NCBI GenBank assembly: GCA_008638375.1
Contig: CM018035.1
Location: forward strand, 7,625,077 to 7,689,076
Direction of reading: 5' to 3'
DNA from: Nyssa sinensis
Lineage: Eukaryota > Streptophyta > Magnoliopsida > Cornales > Nyssaceae
DNA length: 64,000 nucleotides
Positions within the stretch are counted from its first letter, which is position 1, and each line of letters opens with the position of its first letter. The notes under the pieces were generated by a model. It ran no database searches. It was not told the origin of the DNA and saw only the letters and a list, made by a program, of their open reading frames with translations. Position numbers and translations under genes: made by a program. This document shows, one piece after another, positions 38,521 to 49,076 of this stretch.

Positions 38521-39756
38521 TTAACTTCCCTGAATTCCAATACTAAGAATGTTACATTTTACATGATATTGTAATGTATGTTTTGAGGATATGCTTAATT
38601 GGAACTTTAAAAAAAAAGGATTTTAAATTCAAAAAAAAAAAAAAAAGGATTTCCCCCCATGATAAGAATGCTAATTTTGAGCAGTAAATTTCAAGAAATA
38701 TAATCCAAATAAAACCCAATAAATAAATAAATAAATTTAACTAAAAGAGTACAAAAATAGACCGGTCATCCAGAAATATTCAGTGCCACTGGGCCCACAG
38801 ATGCACCTCCCTCTCTGACTCTTGGATGGTGATACTTGCAAGAGGGCCCAAGTTTGCATACTCCTGTCTTCATATAATACTGAAAATTGATAAAGAACAG
38901 CATAGTCAGTGCAATATAAAACCAAAGAAAGAAAACAACAAAATTCATCCCCAATAAAATAGGAAATCTTCTTTATCCGTACAACCCAGCAGAGTTTAGC
39001 AAATGTTTGTTATCCAATATCAAGAATCTGAAAAAGCATTCCAATTTCGACAATTGATCGGAAGTAATTAAACTAATTACCAGGCACTCTGGTTGGCCCA
39101 CTCGCTCTGGGTACTCCACTTCGCCACTTCTCATACCTCCTAATCCCATAGCCTGCCAGTGTTTATCAATCAAATATTACTAATGCAAAAAAGGTCTTGA
39201 TCATGCAATCTTATTCACCATATGATAACATTCTATTACTCTGTGTCAGCATCAAATGTATATATAAACACATTGCAGATGAAAGTAGTTACAAGATCAA
39301 ACTGAATTACAAACAATAATCTAAATGATCACATAGAACATTAATCAAAACCCTCTGATTAAACCCTAACCTACACAAATTTGAAAGAGTTGGTGTCGAT
39401 TCAAAGAAGTACCAAAATGTGGTTGGTAGGATGAAACAACCATCAGCTAGGGAAACATGCACGATAGAACCAGGGAACTCAAGAACTGGTAACAGTGATA
39501 AAAAATAAACTAAGAGTTTTTATACGCAATATATAAAGATTAACCTTCTCAATTGATGAAACTCTTCCCATTGAAGGTGTTGTTGGCTCACTCGTCTTCT
39601 GCATTGTCAATTCTTTCTTGGAACCTTGCCTTTCTTTCTTCGATCTTTCCATCCAATGTTCGTTTCCCCTACATTCTTCAGATGGTTTCTTATCTCACGA
39701 AACCTCCTTACGAAACTCGTATTGTGCAGATGATTTCTTAAGATGGCAGAAAAAAA

Positions 39757-40028
39757 ACATTTCAGTATGCATTCATAACAAGGCTCAAATCGAAGCCATT
39801 GCCGAGATCAAGAGACTCTTTTGCTTTAAAGGAAGGGTGGTTATTCCATCCCACATCCAGAAGGAAGTCAAAGACGATATTACTAAACTTGCAAATGAAC
39901 AAAGAATAGCATGCCATCGTGAACTTAAGGATGCAAAGTCACCACCGCCACCCTCACCAGAGCGTCCATACAAATCCCAGGATCCAATTCGAATGGATAC
40001 TTGGTGGTATAATAAAGACAAAGAATAA
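39757..40028 (+). pseudogene. PSF1-like coding segment, copy 2 (left arm)
   Basis: The plus-strand frame reads SVCIHNKAQIEAIAEIKRLF, then GRVVIPSHIQKEVKDDITKL, the proline stretch PPPPSPERPYKSQDPIRMD and WWYNKDKE before a stop at 40026-40028. The N-terminal half present in copies 3 and 4 is missing because the segment is joined at about 39750 to CCCH 5' flank. Identity is tentative (see the 32135-32560 entry). Confidence 0.4.
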
Positions 40029-40324
40029 GTTTGTTTTTCAAGTTTCGAATTTAAAGACAGCACATAAGATGTTCTATATTTTGTATAACAACAAAAAGAG
40101 ACGCACAGTACAGTTTTACAAACTAAGCGTGAGGATAAAATTTCAAATTCAAGAACTCTAGCTGTTAGAGATAACTTAAACAAAAGGTTTGAATATAAAC
40201 TCCCAAAAGATACCGCATTGAGGCAGGAAACATTTTTTAGATAGCATGTAATATATCTTGAGATACTTCAACCTGAGTGATAAGCCAAAAAATTTTAGAT
40301 TTACAAGACAATATGAATGCCCTA

Positions 40325-40470
40325 TATCTAAAAAATGTTTCCTGCCTCAATGCGGTATCTTTTGGGAGTTTATATTCAAACCTTTTTTTCAAGTTATCTC
40401 AAACAGCTAGAGCCCCTGATGTTGAAATTTTATCATCATGCTTAGTTTATAAAACTATACTGTGCATCTC
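40325..40470 (+). pseudogene. F-box/LRR gene fragment in the inverted repeat
   Basis: The plus-strand reading VSCLNAVSFGSLYSN followed by DVEILSS corresponds to NLPCLNAVSFGGLYCEF and the end of exon 1 of the F-box/LRR pseudogene at 62488-63598. The loop just upstream (40244-40324) contains LVNLKFFGLSLRLKYL on the minus strand, so the gene fragment is itself rearranged. Confidence 0.55.
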
Positions 40471-41842
40471 TTTTTGTTGTTATACAAAATACAGAACATC
40501 TTATGTGTTGTCTTTAAATTTGAAACTTGAAAAACAAACTTATTCTCTGTCTTTATTAAACCACTAAGTATCCATTCGAATTGAATCCTGGAATTTGTAT
40601 GAATGCTGTAGTGAGGGTGGCAGCGATGACTTTGCATCCTTAAGTTCATGATGGCATGCTATCCCTTGTTCTTTTGCAAATTTAGCAATATTGTCTTTGA
40701 CTTCCTTCTGGATGTGGGATGGAATAATCACCCTTCCTCTAAAGGAAAATAATCTCTTCATCTTGGCAATGGCTCTGATTTGAATCTTATTATAAATGCA
40801 TACTATAATGTTTCTTCTCTGGTAGTGTACAATCTGACATCTCAATGTGCCTTCAAATTCAATCCGGGCCTTCTTCCTTTGACTACACGTGATTTCTGCT
40901 TCCTCTAATGCCTTGCTGTTCATGCATATACACATGTAAGAATATAAAAAAATATATTTTTAGCTTAAATAAAGTTTAAAAAAAAATAGAGGAAGAAAGA
41001 AACGAAATAAAAACAAAATCATAACCCAATTTCTTCAAATCTCATCTCCGTATTACCATCTAAGGTTTAGACAAGCAGTATTTCAATTAGAACAAGAGAG
41101 CAAGTTTATGAACTATTGCATAAGTTAGAAACAAAATAGTGTAATTTAGTAAGCGTTGGGATGTAATCTTAGTTAAACCATGTCTAGTTAGCCTCAGCTT
41201 GATTAGAGTGTACTTACCTAACATAATGGGTTAGTTAGATGGTAAACGGTGGGTAAGAACCGAGGTCAATTTCACCCAATCAGTTAGAAACCCTAATACT
41301 TGGTTATTAAGCTAAACTAGTCTTACTTAACTTGATTAAGGTAATTAGGCAACCTTAAACCAAATTAGTGCCCAACTAGGAACCCTAATCCTTCCAGTCA
41401 TATAAATTAACTAAGATTAGTGATATCAGACAAAAGAAAAGTTGGCACATGGGATGGACCCTATGTGGTCAAAATTCCCTCTACCATCCCTGGTTATTTT
41501 GTTTTCTTGAAAAATATTTTGTTATATTATATAAAAGATATATATATATATATAGAAATATAAATATAAATATTTTTTTTATATAAATTATGGAAGTTAA
41601 TAGAGAAAATCAGAATTAATGTGATGAATATATCTTTTTGATAAATAAAAAATGTGGGAATAACATCTCATGGTTGTAATAATTGATGTAAAGAGAAGTG
41701 TTTCCAAACCTACAGACATGCATGTCTCTACAAAATTGAAAAATAAAAACAAAAAGAGAAGCAAAGAGCTCCAAAAAGAGGGCTAGCCAAACCTAAGTAA
41801 AGAGAGAGTGAGAAAAGGCAGGGAAAAGGAGGAAAAGGAATT
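40375..41842. repeat. Direct repeat copy 2 of the F-box / PSF1-like block
   Basis: Same orientation as 31964-33490. At 41843-41847 the sequence switches within a few bases to the WDR74-containing duplication (GGAATTGAACTAAGACGG), marking a junction between two independent duplicated blocks. Confidence 0.88.
40564..40935 (-). pseudogene. PSF1-like coding segment, copy 3 (right arm)
   Basis: A minus-strand open frame of 123 codons: MCICMNSKALEEAEITC, RRNIIVCIYNKIQIRAIAKM, VIIPSHIQKEVKDNIAKFAK, ELKDAKSSLPPSLQHSYKFQ. It is open throughout but too short for a GINS subunit (about 200 residues), lacks the family's N terminus and beta domain, and exists in several decayed copies. I therefore treat it as a captured fragment. 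Confidence 0.4.
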
Positions 41843-41903
41843 GAACTAAGACGGTGTGGTTGGGTCAATAGATAAGTGTAATCTTCATCTACAATCCATT
41901 TTG

Positions 41904-41908
<5 letters not shown>

Positions 41909-41946
<38 letters not shown>
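41909..41946. repeat. (TA)n microsatellite, expanded in copy 2
   Basis: About 18 units, against about five in the paralogous place near 25881-25891. Confidence 0.9.
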
Positions 41947-41949
<3 letters not shown>

Positions 41950-43859
41950 CTATTATTTTTATGTATTTTGAATGTCCCTGAATCGTTTGACTCACAATTC
42001 AATATAATTCATAATTTAGAGAGAGAAAAAATGAGATCCTGATTTACGATATGAATTCCAATTTAACAACTTTTCTTCAATTAGCTTTTGCGAAAAAAAT
42101 AAATGTTTCCTGTAAATGAAATTAATATTTCTCGAGGAAAAGTAGTGCTAAGCCCCTAACATTCATTTCATTTGAAATAACTCGAAATCAATTGTCAAAT
42201 TTGAAAAAAAATATATAGTTACTCAAATAAGAACATTGAGGGAAATTGTGACCAAAATGTATCAATATTCCCAATTCAACAAAGCATTATCCTGACTATT
42301 TGGGGTCAGCTACATTTTCTGCACTATATAAAGTCATTTCCTCAATCAAAGCACACGATATCATAATTTTTTCTCACCCTAAGTATGATAGGGCTCTAAT
42401 GGGACTTCCCCCAGATGTCATTCTTGATGATGTGACAGAGGTAGGTAGAAATGAGGGTAAGCAACAAGGTAGAATCATGGGAGTTGGGTTGGTGGCATCA
42501 TTCTCAAGGCGACAATCCCTAGGACCCTCTCCCTTTCTTGTTAATTTCAAAAAAGATGCATTCCCCTTTGGATGACGGTCATTATTTATAGACTAGGACG
42601 TGTACAATTGGGGTTTCCTAAGATTGCGCCCAATATGACGTGTTGCAATTCATTAGACCGGATACAATTGAAGGGAATATTCCTCTGACCGTACCAAGCC
42701 TTTGCTACAATTCCCCTCAGCCACATAAATTCATGTTCCCAAGGTGGAGTATATGACATGATGTATCACAAATGACCCAAGCCACATAAGCGAGGTCATG
42801 ACATAGTCGTGTGGTCTAAATCGTAGTCGCTTGGTCCAAGGTATAGCGTGCATATACCTCTTCCATAGGGTCATTACACATCCCGCAGAGGGGTCACCAT
42901 GACTGCATGGCCTATAACATGTCACAAGCATTAGGACCATACCACAACCGCCAGCCCTAAACCCCCAAAAGTAATTGGGTGTACTAGGTCTACCCTTTGA
43001 TCCCTACCTCAGACCGACAAGATGGGAAGTTCCAAAGAACCAAGGTCAGAGCATGTCTTCGAGTATGGTGGCATCTATAGCTTCGGTGGAGATTGTATGA
43101 GACTATTTCCTCAACGGGTAAGTTGGTATCGAGGAAATCACCCAAGGAGAGAGAAGGTTCGATCACTAGCTTTGCTCGTTGTAGGCCTCGTTGCTTACAC
43201 TTACTATCTTAGTCCAAGTTAATTTTAGTTTTTTTCCCTTCCCTAACTTGACCCTTACTGTGAATCCTGTTACCATTCCTCAGTGGAGCATATATTGATC
43301 CTTGTTGAACATGGTCATCTTATTTTAATTAATTTTCTCTTATCTCCTATAAATGCTACTTTTACAATCTCATGAACGTATCGATTTTTTATTTTATCTT
43401 TTCTTATCTTACTACACATCCATCTTACCATTCTCATTTCGGTCATACTTATCTTATGCTTGTGGTCTCTCTTAATTACCCAACATTTATCCCATACTCA
43501 TCTTGATTTTCAATCTGTATTACATCTCCATTTGTATTCCTATATTTACTAAAGTTATATTTTATATATTTAATTTTTATTTTACTTATCTTAAATCGTC
43601 TTTCTTCTAAAACATCTCTCCAAACTTTTAATTTACATTTTTCACTATTTTAGTTTCTCAATTAAAAAATATCACCAACAAAAAGCATACATAATGGTAG
43701 CGACAAAGATACATTGTATCTAGTATAGTCAAATGAACTCACTCAATTTTTGAAAAGTTATTATGCCTATTTTATATTATATAAAAAGTTCTAAATTTAT
43801 GATGACCCCATTATACTTAATTACCTAAGTTTAAGAAATCAGGGATCAACTTGTAATAT

Positions 43860-44535
43860 TTTTTTGATAAGTAAACTTTCATTAAAAAGATTGAGAAGGG
43901 CAAGAGAACAAAATCTTACATCAACAGTTTAGACCCCCCCAAGAACTCTACAAAAGAATCTATACAAGAAGGGAGGGATTCTAAAGTCCAAAAATACAAA
44001 AGGTGTAAAACTCTCATCTTTGAATCTACTAGGGCGGTTATCTCCCCTTAAAAAATCCTACCATTTCTTTCACGCGATATTACAAAGTGGAACAAACTTC
44101 CACACCTTCTTTACATTACACCCAACCTTAGTACCATACCACATTCTTATCAAATCCCCAACCGACCAAGGCATCACCCATAAATACCCAAAAAGCAACA
44201 AAAAAGCTTTCCAAATATCTAGAGCAAGGGAGCAATGAAGGACCAAATGATTTATATTCTCCTCCTCCTCCTCCTCCAAGCACATCACACATTTATCAGC
44301 CAAACAAAAGCATCTCCTTTGCCGATTATCTAATGTTAAAATTTCCTTCCACATCACGGGCCAAGCAAAAAATGACACTTTTGTAGGGGCTTTAACCGTC
44401 CAAATAGCTCCAAGGAAAATTCTCCACTCCCTTATTGGCCAAATGCTTGTAAAAGGATTTAACTGAAAACTCCCCTTTAGGATCCAATTTCCACCATAAA
44501 GCATCCATTCTAGATACATCCAAGTGTATACTATA
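43860..44535 (-). mobile_element. LINE 3' fragment with zf-RVT domain, copy 2
   Basis: Paralogue of 27806-28490. Here the minus-strand frame is open over 149 codons (44519-44070): WRIFLGAIWTVKAPTKVSFF, CVMCLEEEEEENINHLVLHC and KVGCNVKKVWKFVPLCNIA. The last part is the KKVW...PLCI tail of plant LINE polyproteins. Compared with copy 1 it has an extra GAG run and no frameshift between the two halves. Confidence 0.85.
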
Positions 44536-44810
44536 AAGGAATTCGATTTTACACAAAAATAAATTTAAGTGAAAAACAATTCTAAAAGTTCAAAATAAAA
44601 GTAGTGGGACAGATTTATGGGAAAGAGATTTAAGTTGAAATCAATTGTTTAAATTTAATTTTTGTTTTGTATTAAGCCAGTTTACATGATAGTTCAGGTT
44701 ACATATCCTTTTTCTTCTTTAGGGAAGGTATGAGATTTAGGTCGTGGTAGGGGGGCAGAGATTTATGGGCAAGGAGAGGGCTACTTTTTGTTGTGTGGCC
44801 CACACTGTTG

Positions 44811-44845
<35 letters not shown>

Positions 44846-45307
44846 TTTGGGATTTTACTTCTCAATAATTTTTTATTATGACTTGTTCTTTTGGTTGAAT
44901 TTAAATTAATGTATCAGGATTCACTCATCTGAAAAATATTATCATGTCTTCATTAAAAATTAATGCTTGGTTAAAAATATGCAACAGTTAGTTATGTAAT
45001 TTATGGATGCACTATCTATAATTAGCACAAATCCCATTTTTTCCTTTGTGTTTCAGAAACTTGTGTGAAACATGTCAAAAAAATTGATCAAATAATTTGT
45101 TTTAGTGGTAAATTTTATAAAATAAAATGTTGACCCCACTCAAGGAAAATCCTGGATTCGCCCACCATGGGTATATACATTTTAAGAAATGTGTAACAAC
45201 TGCAAACCTACATCAGACCTGAACAAACTATATTTCAATTAGATGAAAATGCAATGATATATATAAAACATAATTGAATTTAATACAAAAACGAATTCAC
45301 AACATAC

Positions 45308-45618
45308 AGGGTCAATTTTACGATCATTAATTGAAGCAGCGAGCACGCATCTCGAGGAATCCGGCTCTCCCCATCTCTCGACCACCTTAGGGACTCCCCC
45401 TTGCTTACTACGAGCTTCGATAACTATAAATAATCATCACACAAAATTCATGAGAACATATAAATATGCAGAAAAAATATCGACAGTTAATGATTTAGTT
45501 GCAAGCAGATAAATGTATGAAGCGTGTATTTGTCACCTTTAACAAGACCAAGAACGTCGAAACTTAGGGCTCGAATTGGAGGGCAACCAGGGCACTCCAA
45601 CTTGCTTGTACGCGGCAT
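45308..45618 (-). pseudogene. WDR74 homologue exons 1-2, duplicated copy 2 (truncated gene)
   Basis: Exon 1 (45618-45537) and exon 2 (45423-45308) keep the same lengths, frame and splice sites as the full gene, starting MPRTSKLECPGCPPIRAL. One visible change in exon 1 turns RALTF into RALSF. Exons 3-12 were not duplicated, because the repeat stops inside intron 2. The copy can therefore encode only about 66 residues of WDR74, joined to whatever lies to the left. The promoter motifs are retained. Confidence 0.9.
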
Positions 45619-45649
45619 CTTTTAATTCGTTACTCTCCTCAGCTAAGCA

Positions 45650-45885
45650 AACAAAAACAGAGTCATTCAATACGTATATAAACAGAGAGAGAATAGCGCG
45701 AGAAAAATGTACACTTACTAGCTAACTCCGAACAACAAGGTGACAAAGTGAGAGGGGATTTTATTAGGGTTTTATTAGGGTTTTTGTCTGCGATAAAAAA
45801 GTGGAGGAGCTAAAGAAGAAGCACCAGCGCAACGAGCCGCCGAAATCTCCTCGGCCCGGGCCTTTTCACAGATGGGCCCTAACAT
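45650..45885 (-). promoter_or_regulatory. Duplicated WDR74 promoter, copy 2
   Basis: Both telo-boxes (TTAGGGTTT on the plus strand, about 45764-45783) and the GGCCCGGGCC and TGGGCCCTA elements (about 45853-45881) are conserved. The promoter now points into truncated WDR74, then the LINE, the F-box/PSF1-like inverted repeat and CCCH copy A. Confidence 0.6.
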
Positions 45886-45952
45886 CATTGACCCTCGTGA
45901 GGACGTTTGGTGAAGGGTCAGGCCTAAAAAAATTGAGATACGTCCACAGAAT

Positions 45953-46478
45953 TTTGGGATGGCAATTTACCCATCTCGTCGGCACCTGTGCTGTTCTGTC
46001 TCATTTTTAATTAAATAGGTATAAAATATTTATAAATAGAAATAAAATAGAGTTAAAATATAGCATTTAAAATTTCGTCCAGTTTGGAGTGGGTTCGGGA
46101 TGATCATTCCATCTTATTTATATATTAAATTTTATTTATTTATTTTTATATACACCATATTACTAATAAATAACAATATATAAAATTAGTTTAAAAATTT
46201 TTCATATCAGACTCATATATTTTTTTTGTATTAGTTATTTTGACCAAAAAAATTTATTTTACTTATTAAAATAAAAAATTTAACTTACTTAAAATATATA
46301 TATAGATATACATATCGGAGTTCGGGGCGAGGTGAAGTCAGGGAATATAAATGAGGTTGGGATCGGGATAAACCTCTAAACGGGACTGGACAAGACGAGA
46401 TCGGGGAGGAAAATATAAACGGAATTGGACTTGGGGAAGGGTCACCCCGTCCCCAAACACGTCCCGTTATCATTCCTA
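45953..46478. mobile_element. hAT-type MITE, 526 bp, 8-bp target duplication CACAGAAT
   Basis: CACAGAAT flanks it at 45945-45952 and 46479-46486, and copy 1 has the single, uninterrupted CACAGAATATATT near 29902. The ends TTTGGGATGGCAAT and (complement) TAGGAATGATAACGGG form a degenerate terminal inverted repeat of the GGGATGGCAAT family widespread in plants. The right third is GC-rich (GGGGACGGGG-like words). It is non-coding. Confidence 0.9.
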
Positions 46479-46486
46479 CACAGAAT

Positions 46487-47723
46487 ATATTAAAATGCTC
46501 TCAAGTTTAAACAAATTAATCCAAAAAGTCACTTTTTTATTATTATTTATGAATAGGTTAGGAGTGTTTCGGGTAACCTACGTGTATCAAATTAAGTTTG
46601 TCTTCTCATGATAACTAAACTCATTCTTTAAATTCTAACTACCGATGATTTGAACTCGAGATGCTTAAATTTTATCATTAACATCTTTACTGTTTGATCA
46701 CACCCAGGTGATAACCTACTAAGTCACTTAACCATTATGTAACTATAATACTTTTATAGTGATGAGTCAAGGCCTAAAAAAAATTAAGAGTAAATTACAC
46801 TTTTTATCTTTAAACTTTATCTAAAATTTCACTTCAATTCTCATTCTTTTAATTATTGCTAGATCAACCTCCATATTTTAGCCACTTTTTAGTTGTGTCC
46901 TCCTATCATAATTGGTCGTATAATATGAAAATAAAAAGATTACATGCGAACTACATGATATTATTGTAAAACTACAACTCATTCCTTCCAAACCAACCAC
47001 AATATGTACAAAAGCAACTCTCTTCCGTTGCTGCCAATCACCATTCCATGGTAGCAATGACTTCCACATTGATTTAAGCATTTGATATCGCTACTTATGT
47101 CTTTGGCAATCTCAACCTCACTACTTATGTCTTCCACATTGATTTAAGCATTTTTGCCCTCACTCAGTCCTATAAATACTTAATTGATTGAGCTTGTCTA
47201 AGTTAAAACCTTACATTATGATATCGCTCATTTATTATATTGAAGTGTAGGTGTACAGTGCTGTACACATTTTAAATTAGACAATTGCAATGAATCCTTT
47301 AAATATAAAAAATTTATAAGTAAAATAATTTTTTGTCAGATTTTAAGGAAAAGTACGACCTACCCTAGCCACCCCTGACTCTGTTCTTGAACTTGTCTAA
47401 GTTAAAACCTTATATTATGATATTGCCCATTCGTTATGTTGAGGTGTACAAGGTTGTACACACTTTAAATTAGACAATTACAGTGAATCTTTTAAAGATT
47501 GTTTATAAATACTTGTAGAAAAAAAAATATCTATCTTGTTATTTAAAAGGTAGTAGATGATTTCAAATGTATTTGGTCGTGTATAATATAAGGTTATATT
47601 ATGCATATGATTAACAAGTAATATATAACAATAACATAAATAAATAAATTATTATAACATCAAATATATATAATAAATTAAAATAAATATTATATAATTA
47701 AAATAAATAATATATTAACTACA
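46487..47723. other. AT-rich sequence of duplication copy 2, no gene
   Basis: Paralogous to 29903-31140 and more diverged than the WDR74 part. It includes a small local duplication around CACTACTTATGTCTTCCACA (about 47050-47140). No exon is seen. Confidence 0.5.
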
Positions 47724-48061
47724 GTCGGGCTCAGAGAAAACTATCCCTCCCTTGATTTACATGCGGACGTGTGTTGTCCAAAATGGAATACGGAAAAAAT
47801 GATAATTTGTTATCTTATTTAAAGTAACCAAACTAGGACCAAGTTTGACCGGATCGTCTAAATCCAGTTCGGAGCTTTCCCAAAACAGCTCCCTTATCTA
47901 ATTATTGACTAGGTTTAAAATTAGTTGCAAAAAATGAAATTAAATGATTAGCCAGCCTGGATATATATATATATATATACACACACATATATTGTTTTTT
48001 AAATCGTGCGGTTTGTTTGTTTGAAGTCTCTCCCAAAAGTTCCCAAATCCCTCCCCCTACC

Positions 48062-48286
48062 ATGTCCTCTGCGCTCTCAATCTTTCCAGTTCTCTATCGG
48101 TCTCCGATTCTCTCTTCTCCATGTCTACCGCCGGCGGCCACCAAATCCTCCGATTTCCGTCACCCAGCCACCGTTTCTCTTTCTTGTTACTTTTTCTCGG
48201 TCTTTCTCTCTCTACTCCTTTCTCTCGGTCCGTGCGTTGTTTCACTTTCACTCTCTATTAACCAAAGTCTAGATCTCTTCTCTTGA
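48062..48286 (+). other. Short open frame with transit-peptide-like composition
   Basis: From ATG 48062 the frame reads MSSALSIFPVLYRSPILSSP, then CLPPAATKSSDFRHPATVSL, rich in Ser, Ala and Pro with few acids, as in chloroplast transit peptides. It then turns hydrophobic and stops at 48286. It may be an upstream open frame in the CT-rich leader of the TM9SF fragment, or chance. Confidence 0.2.
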
Positions 48287-48344
48287 CTTCTCTCTTTAAA
48301 ATCTCACTAACCCACCGTGGGTGTGCTTCAGAGAAATGTAGAAG

Positions 48345-48470
48345 ATGATGGGGCGGGTCTTCGTCATATCGCTCGTAATGTGCATTGTTCAGATGCATCT
48401 GATCACAGATACAAAGCTGGAGAGCAGGTCCCACTATACGCCAACAGGGTCGCCCCCTTCCACAGTCCAG
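48345..48470 (+). pseudogene. TM9SF/EMP70 (transmembrane nine) first-exon fragment
   Basis: The reading SDASDHRYKAGEQVPLYANR followed by VAPFHSP and a GT donor (48471) matches the start of the luminal domain of TM9 superfamily proteins (SDHRYK.GD.VPLYANKVGPFHNP), endomembrane proteins of Golgi and endosomes. Upstream, ATG 48345 opens MMGRVFVISLVMCIVQ, a good signal peptide, but in another frame. A one-base deletion near 48390 would explain the shift. No further TM9SF exons follow, so this is a captured, disabled fragment. Confidence 0.75.
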
Positions 48471-49076
48471 GTACAGGTCCTTCCTTCTCTTCGTCATGAC
48501 TCATGATGCGATTTTGTTTATCGTTCTTCTTCATCGCTTGTGTGTAATGTTGTATTATACAAATAATATCACACTTACGACCTCTAATCGTGTCTGGCTT
48601 CTTAATTCAGGTTATACATTTAATAATATCAACCCCGTTTATTTTAAATTTTAAATTAATTTTTTTTTTATAAGTGAATTTTTTTCCCCAAAATTTGGTA
48701 AGCTTTGAATGTGAAAAGAATTACCTTGGACCATGTTATATTTTTAAAATTATATGTTTTAATTTATATTAAATGGATAATTTTAACGGAATTTTAAACA
48801 GAACGTAACAGAATCTCAAGAGTTTAAATCAGAATGTAACGACAAATAAAACAGAAATAAACGGTTATTCTCAAGTTTCTTCCTCCGAGCACAATTCACT
48901 ATATATATAACTATCTCTGCATTGCATAGAAACAAGAACAGACTCACTCAACTCTCTCTTTTGTATCTAAATTCAGAAGAGAGGAAACAAGAAGACACTC
49001 TGCACAATACGAGTTTCGTAAGGAGCTTTCGTGAGATAAGAAATCATCTGAAGAACGTAGGGGAAACGAACATTGG

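Larger units (their letters stand above)
35402..39652 (-). pseudogene. CCCH zinc-finger protein gene, copy A (best preserved)
   Basis: Exon-like blocks on the minus strand: 39652-39545 (MERSKKERQGSKKELTMQK...), 39152-39081 (EYPERVGQPECL), 38879-38763 ([18 protein letters not shown]), 37630-37565 (second EYPERVGQPECL), 37346-36984 (HYMKTRICNFGESCKYHH fused to [20 protein letters not shown]), 36892-36740 ([20 protein letters not shown]) and 35602-35402 (KRKGTEGANGASGSVSKFSS..., stop). The fingers fit C-x8-C-x5-C-x3-H of the plant ZFN-type CCCH family, RNA/DNA-binding nuclear proteins that normally have five fingers and PERPGQPEC/YPLRPGE linkers. Defects: in-frame TGA at the end of block 3, acceptor CAG changed to CGG before block 4 and to CAA before block 5. 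The intron between blocks 5 and 6 of the other copies is largely deleted here, leaving an in-frame fusion. The usual first finger is absent. Confidence 0.8.
34553..39731. repeat. CCCH-containing repeat unit A
   Basis: Collinear and in the same orientation as arm C (55210 to about 60530) and inverted relative to arm B (about 49000-54605). At 39731, just after GTATTGTGCAG in the 5' flank of CCCH exon 1, homology to B and C stops. The sequence changes there to the PSF1-like inverted repeat. Confidence 0.88.
39753..40818. repeat. Inverted repeat: about 490-bp arms, 81-bp loop
   Basis: 39753-40243 is the imperfect reverse complement of 40325-40818 (for example GGTTTGAATATAAACTCCCA at 40182 against its complement at 40364, and GGAAACATTTTTTAGATA at 40226 against TATCTAAAAAATGTTTCC at 40325). 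Each arm carries a PSF1-like coding segment and an F-box gene fragment. The loop (40244-40324) is F-box-derived as well. A transcript across it would fold into one long, nearly continuous stem. Confidence 0.92.
47724..48542. other. 819-bp inserted block with promoter-like DNA and a TM9SF first exon
   Basis: Copy 1 runs AACTACA|TGTAATATATTG at 31134-31152, while here AACTACA and TGTAATGTTG are separated by 819 bp. No target duplication and no transposon termini are evident. The block holds AT-rich DNA with a TA/CA microsatellite (about 47960-47990), a CT-rich leader and a coding exon. It looks like a captured gene 5' end. Confidence 0.8.
41847..48610. repeat. Segmental duplication, copy 2 (with two insertions)
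   Basis: Direct copy of 25822-31210. It is longer because of a hAT MITE (45953-46478), an 819-bp block with a TM9SF exon (47724-48542) and a longer (TA)n run near 41909-41946. At 48610 (TTAATTCAG) it passes into palindrome arm B. Confidence 0.93.

Noticed and set aside
43022..43222. Open frame MGSSKEPRSEHVFEYGG..., also partly at 26971
   Set aside because: Disturbed by substitutions and indels in the other copy and without recognisable domains. Probably repeat-derived.
47724..48542. Helitron origin for the TM9SF-containing insert
   Set aside because: Insertion between A and T without target duplication would fit, but the ends lack the 5' TC and 3' CTRR with hairpin that define Helitrons.
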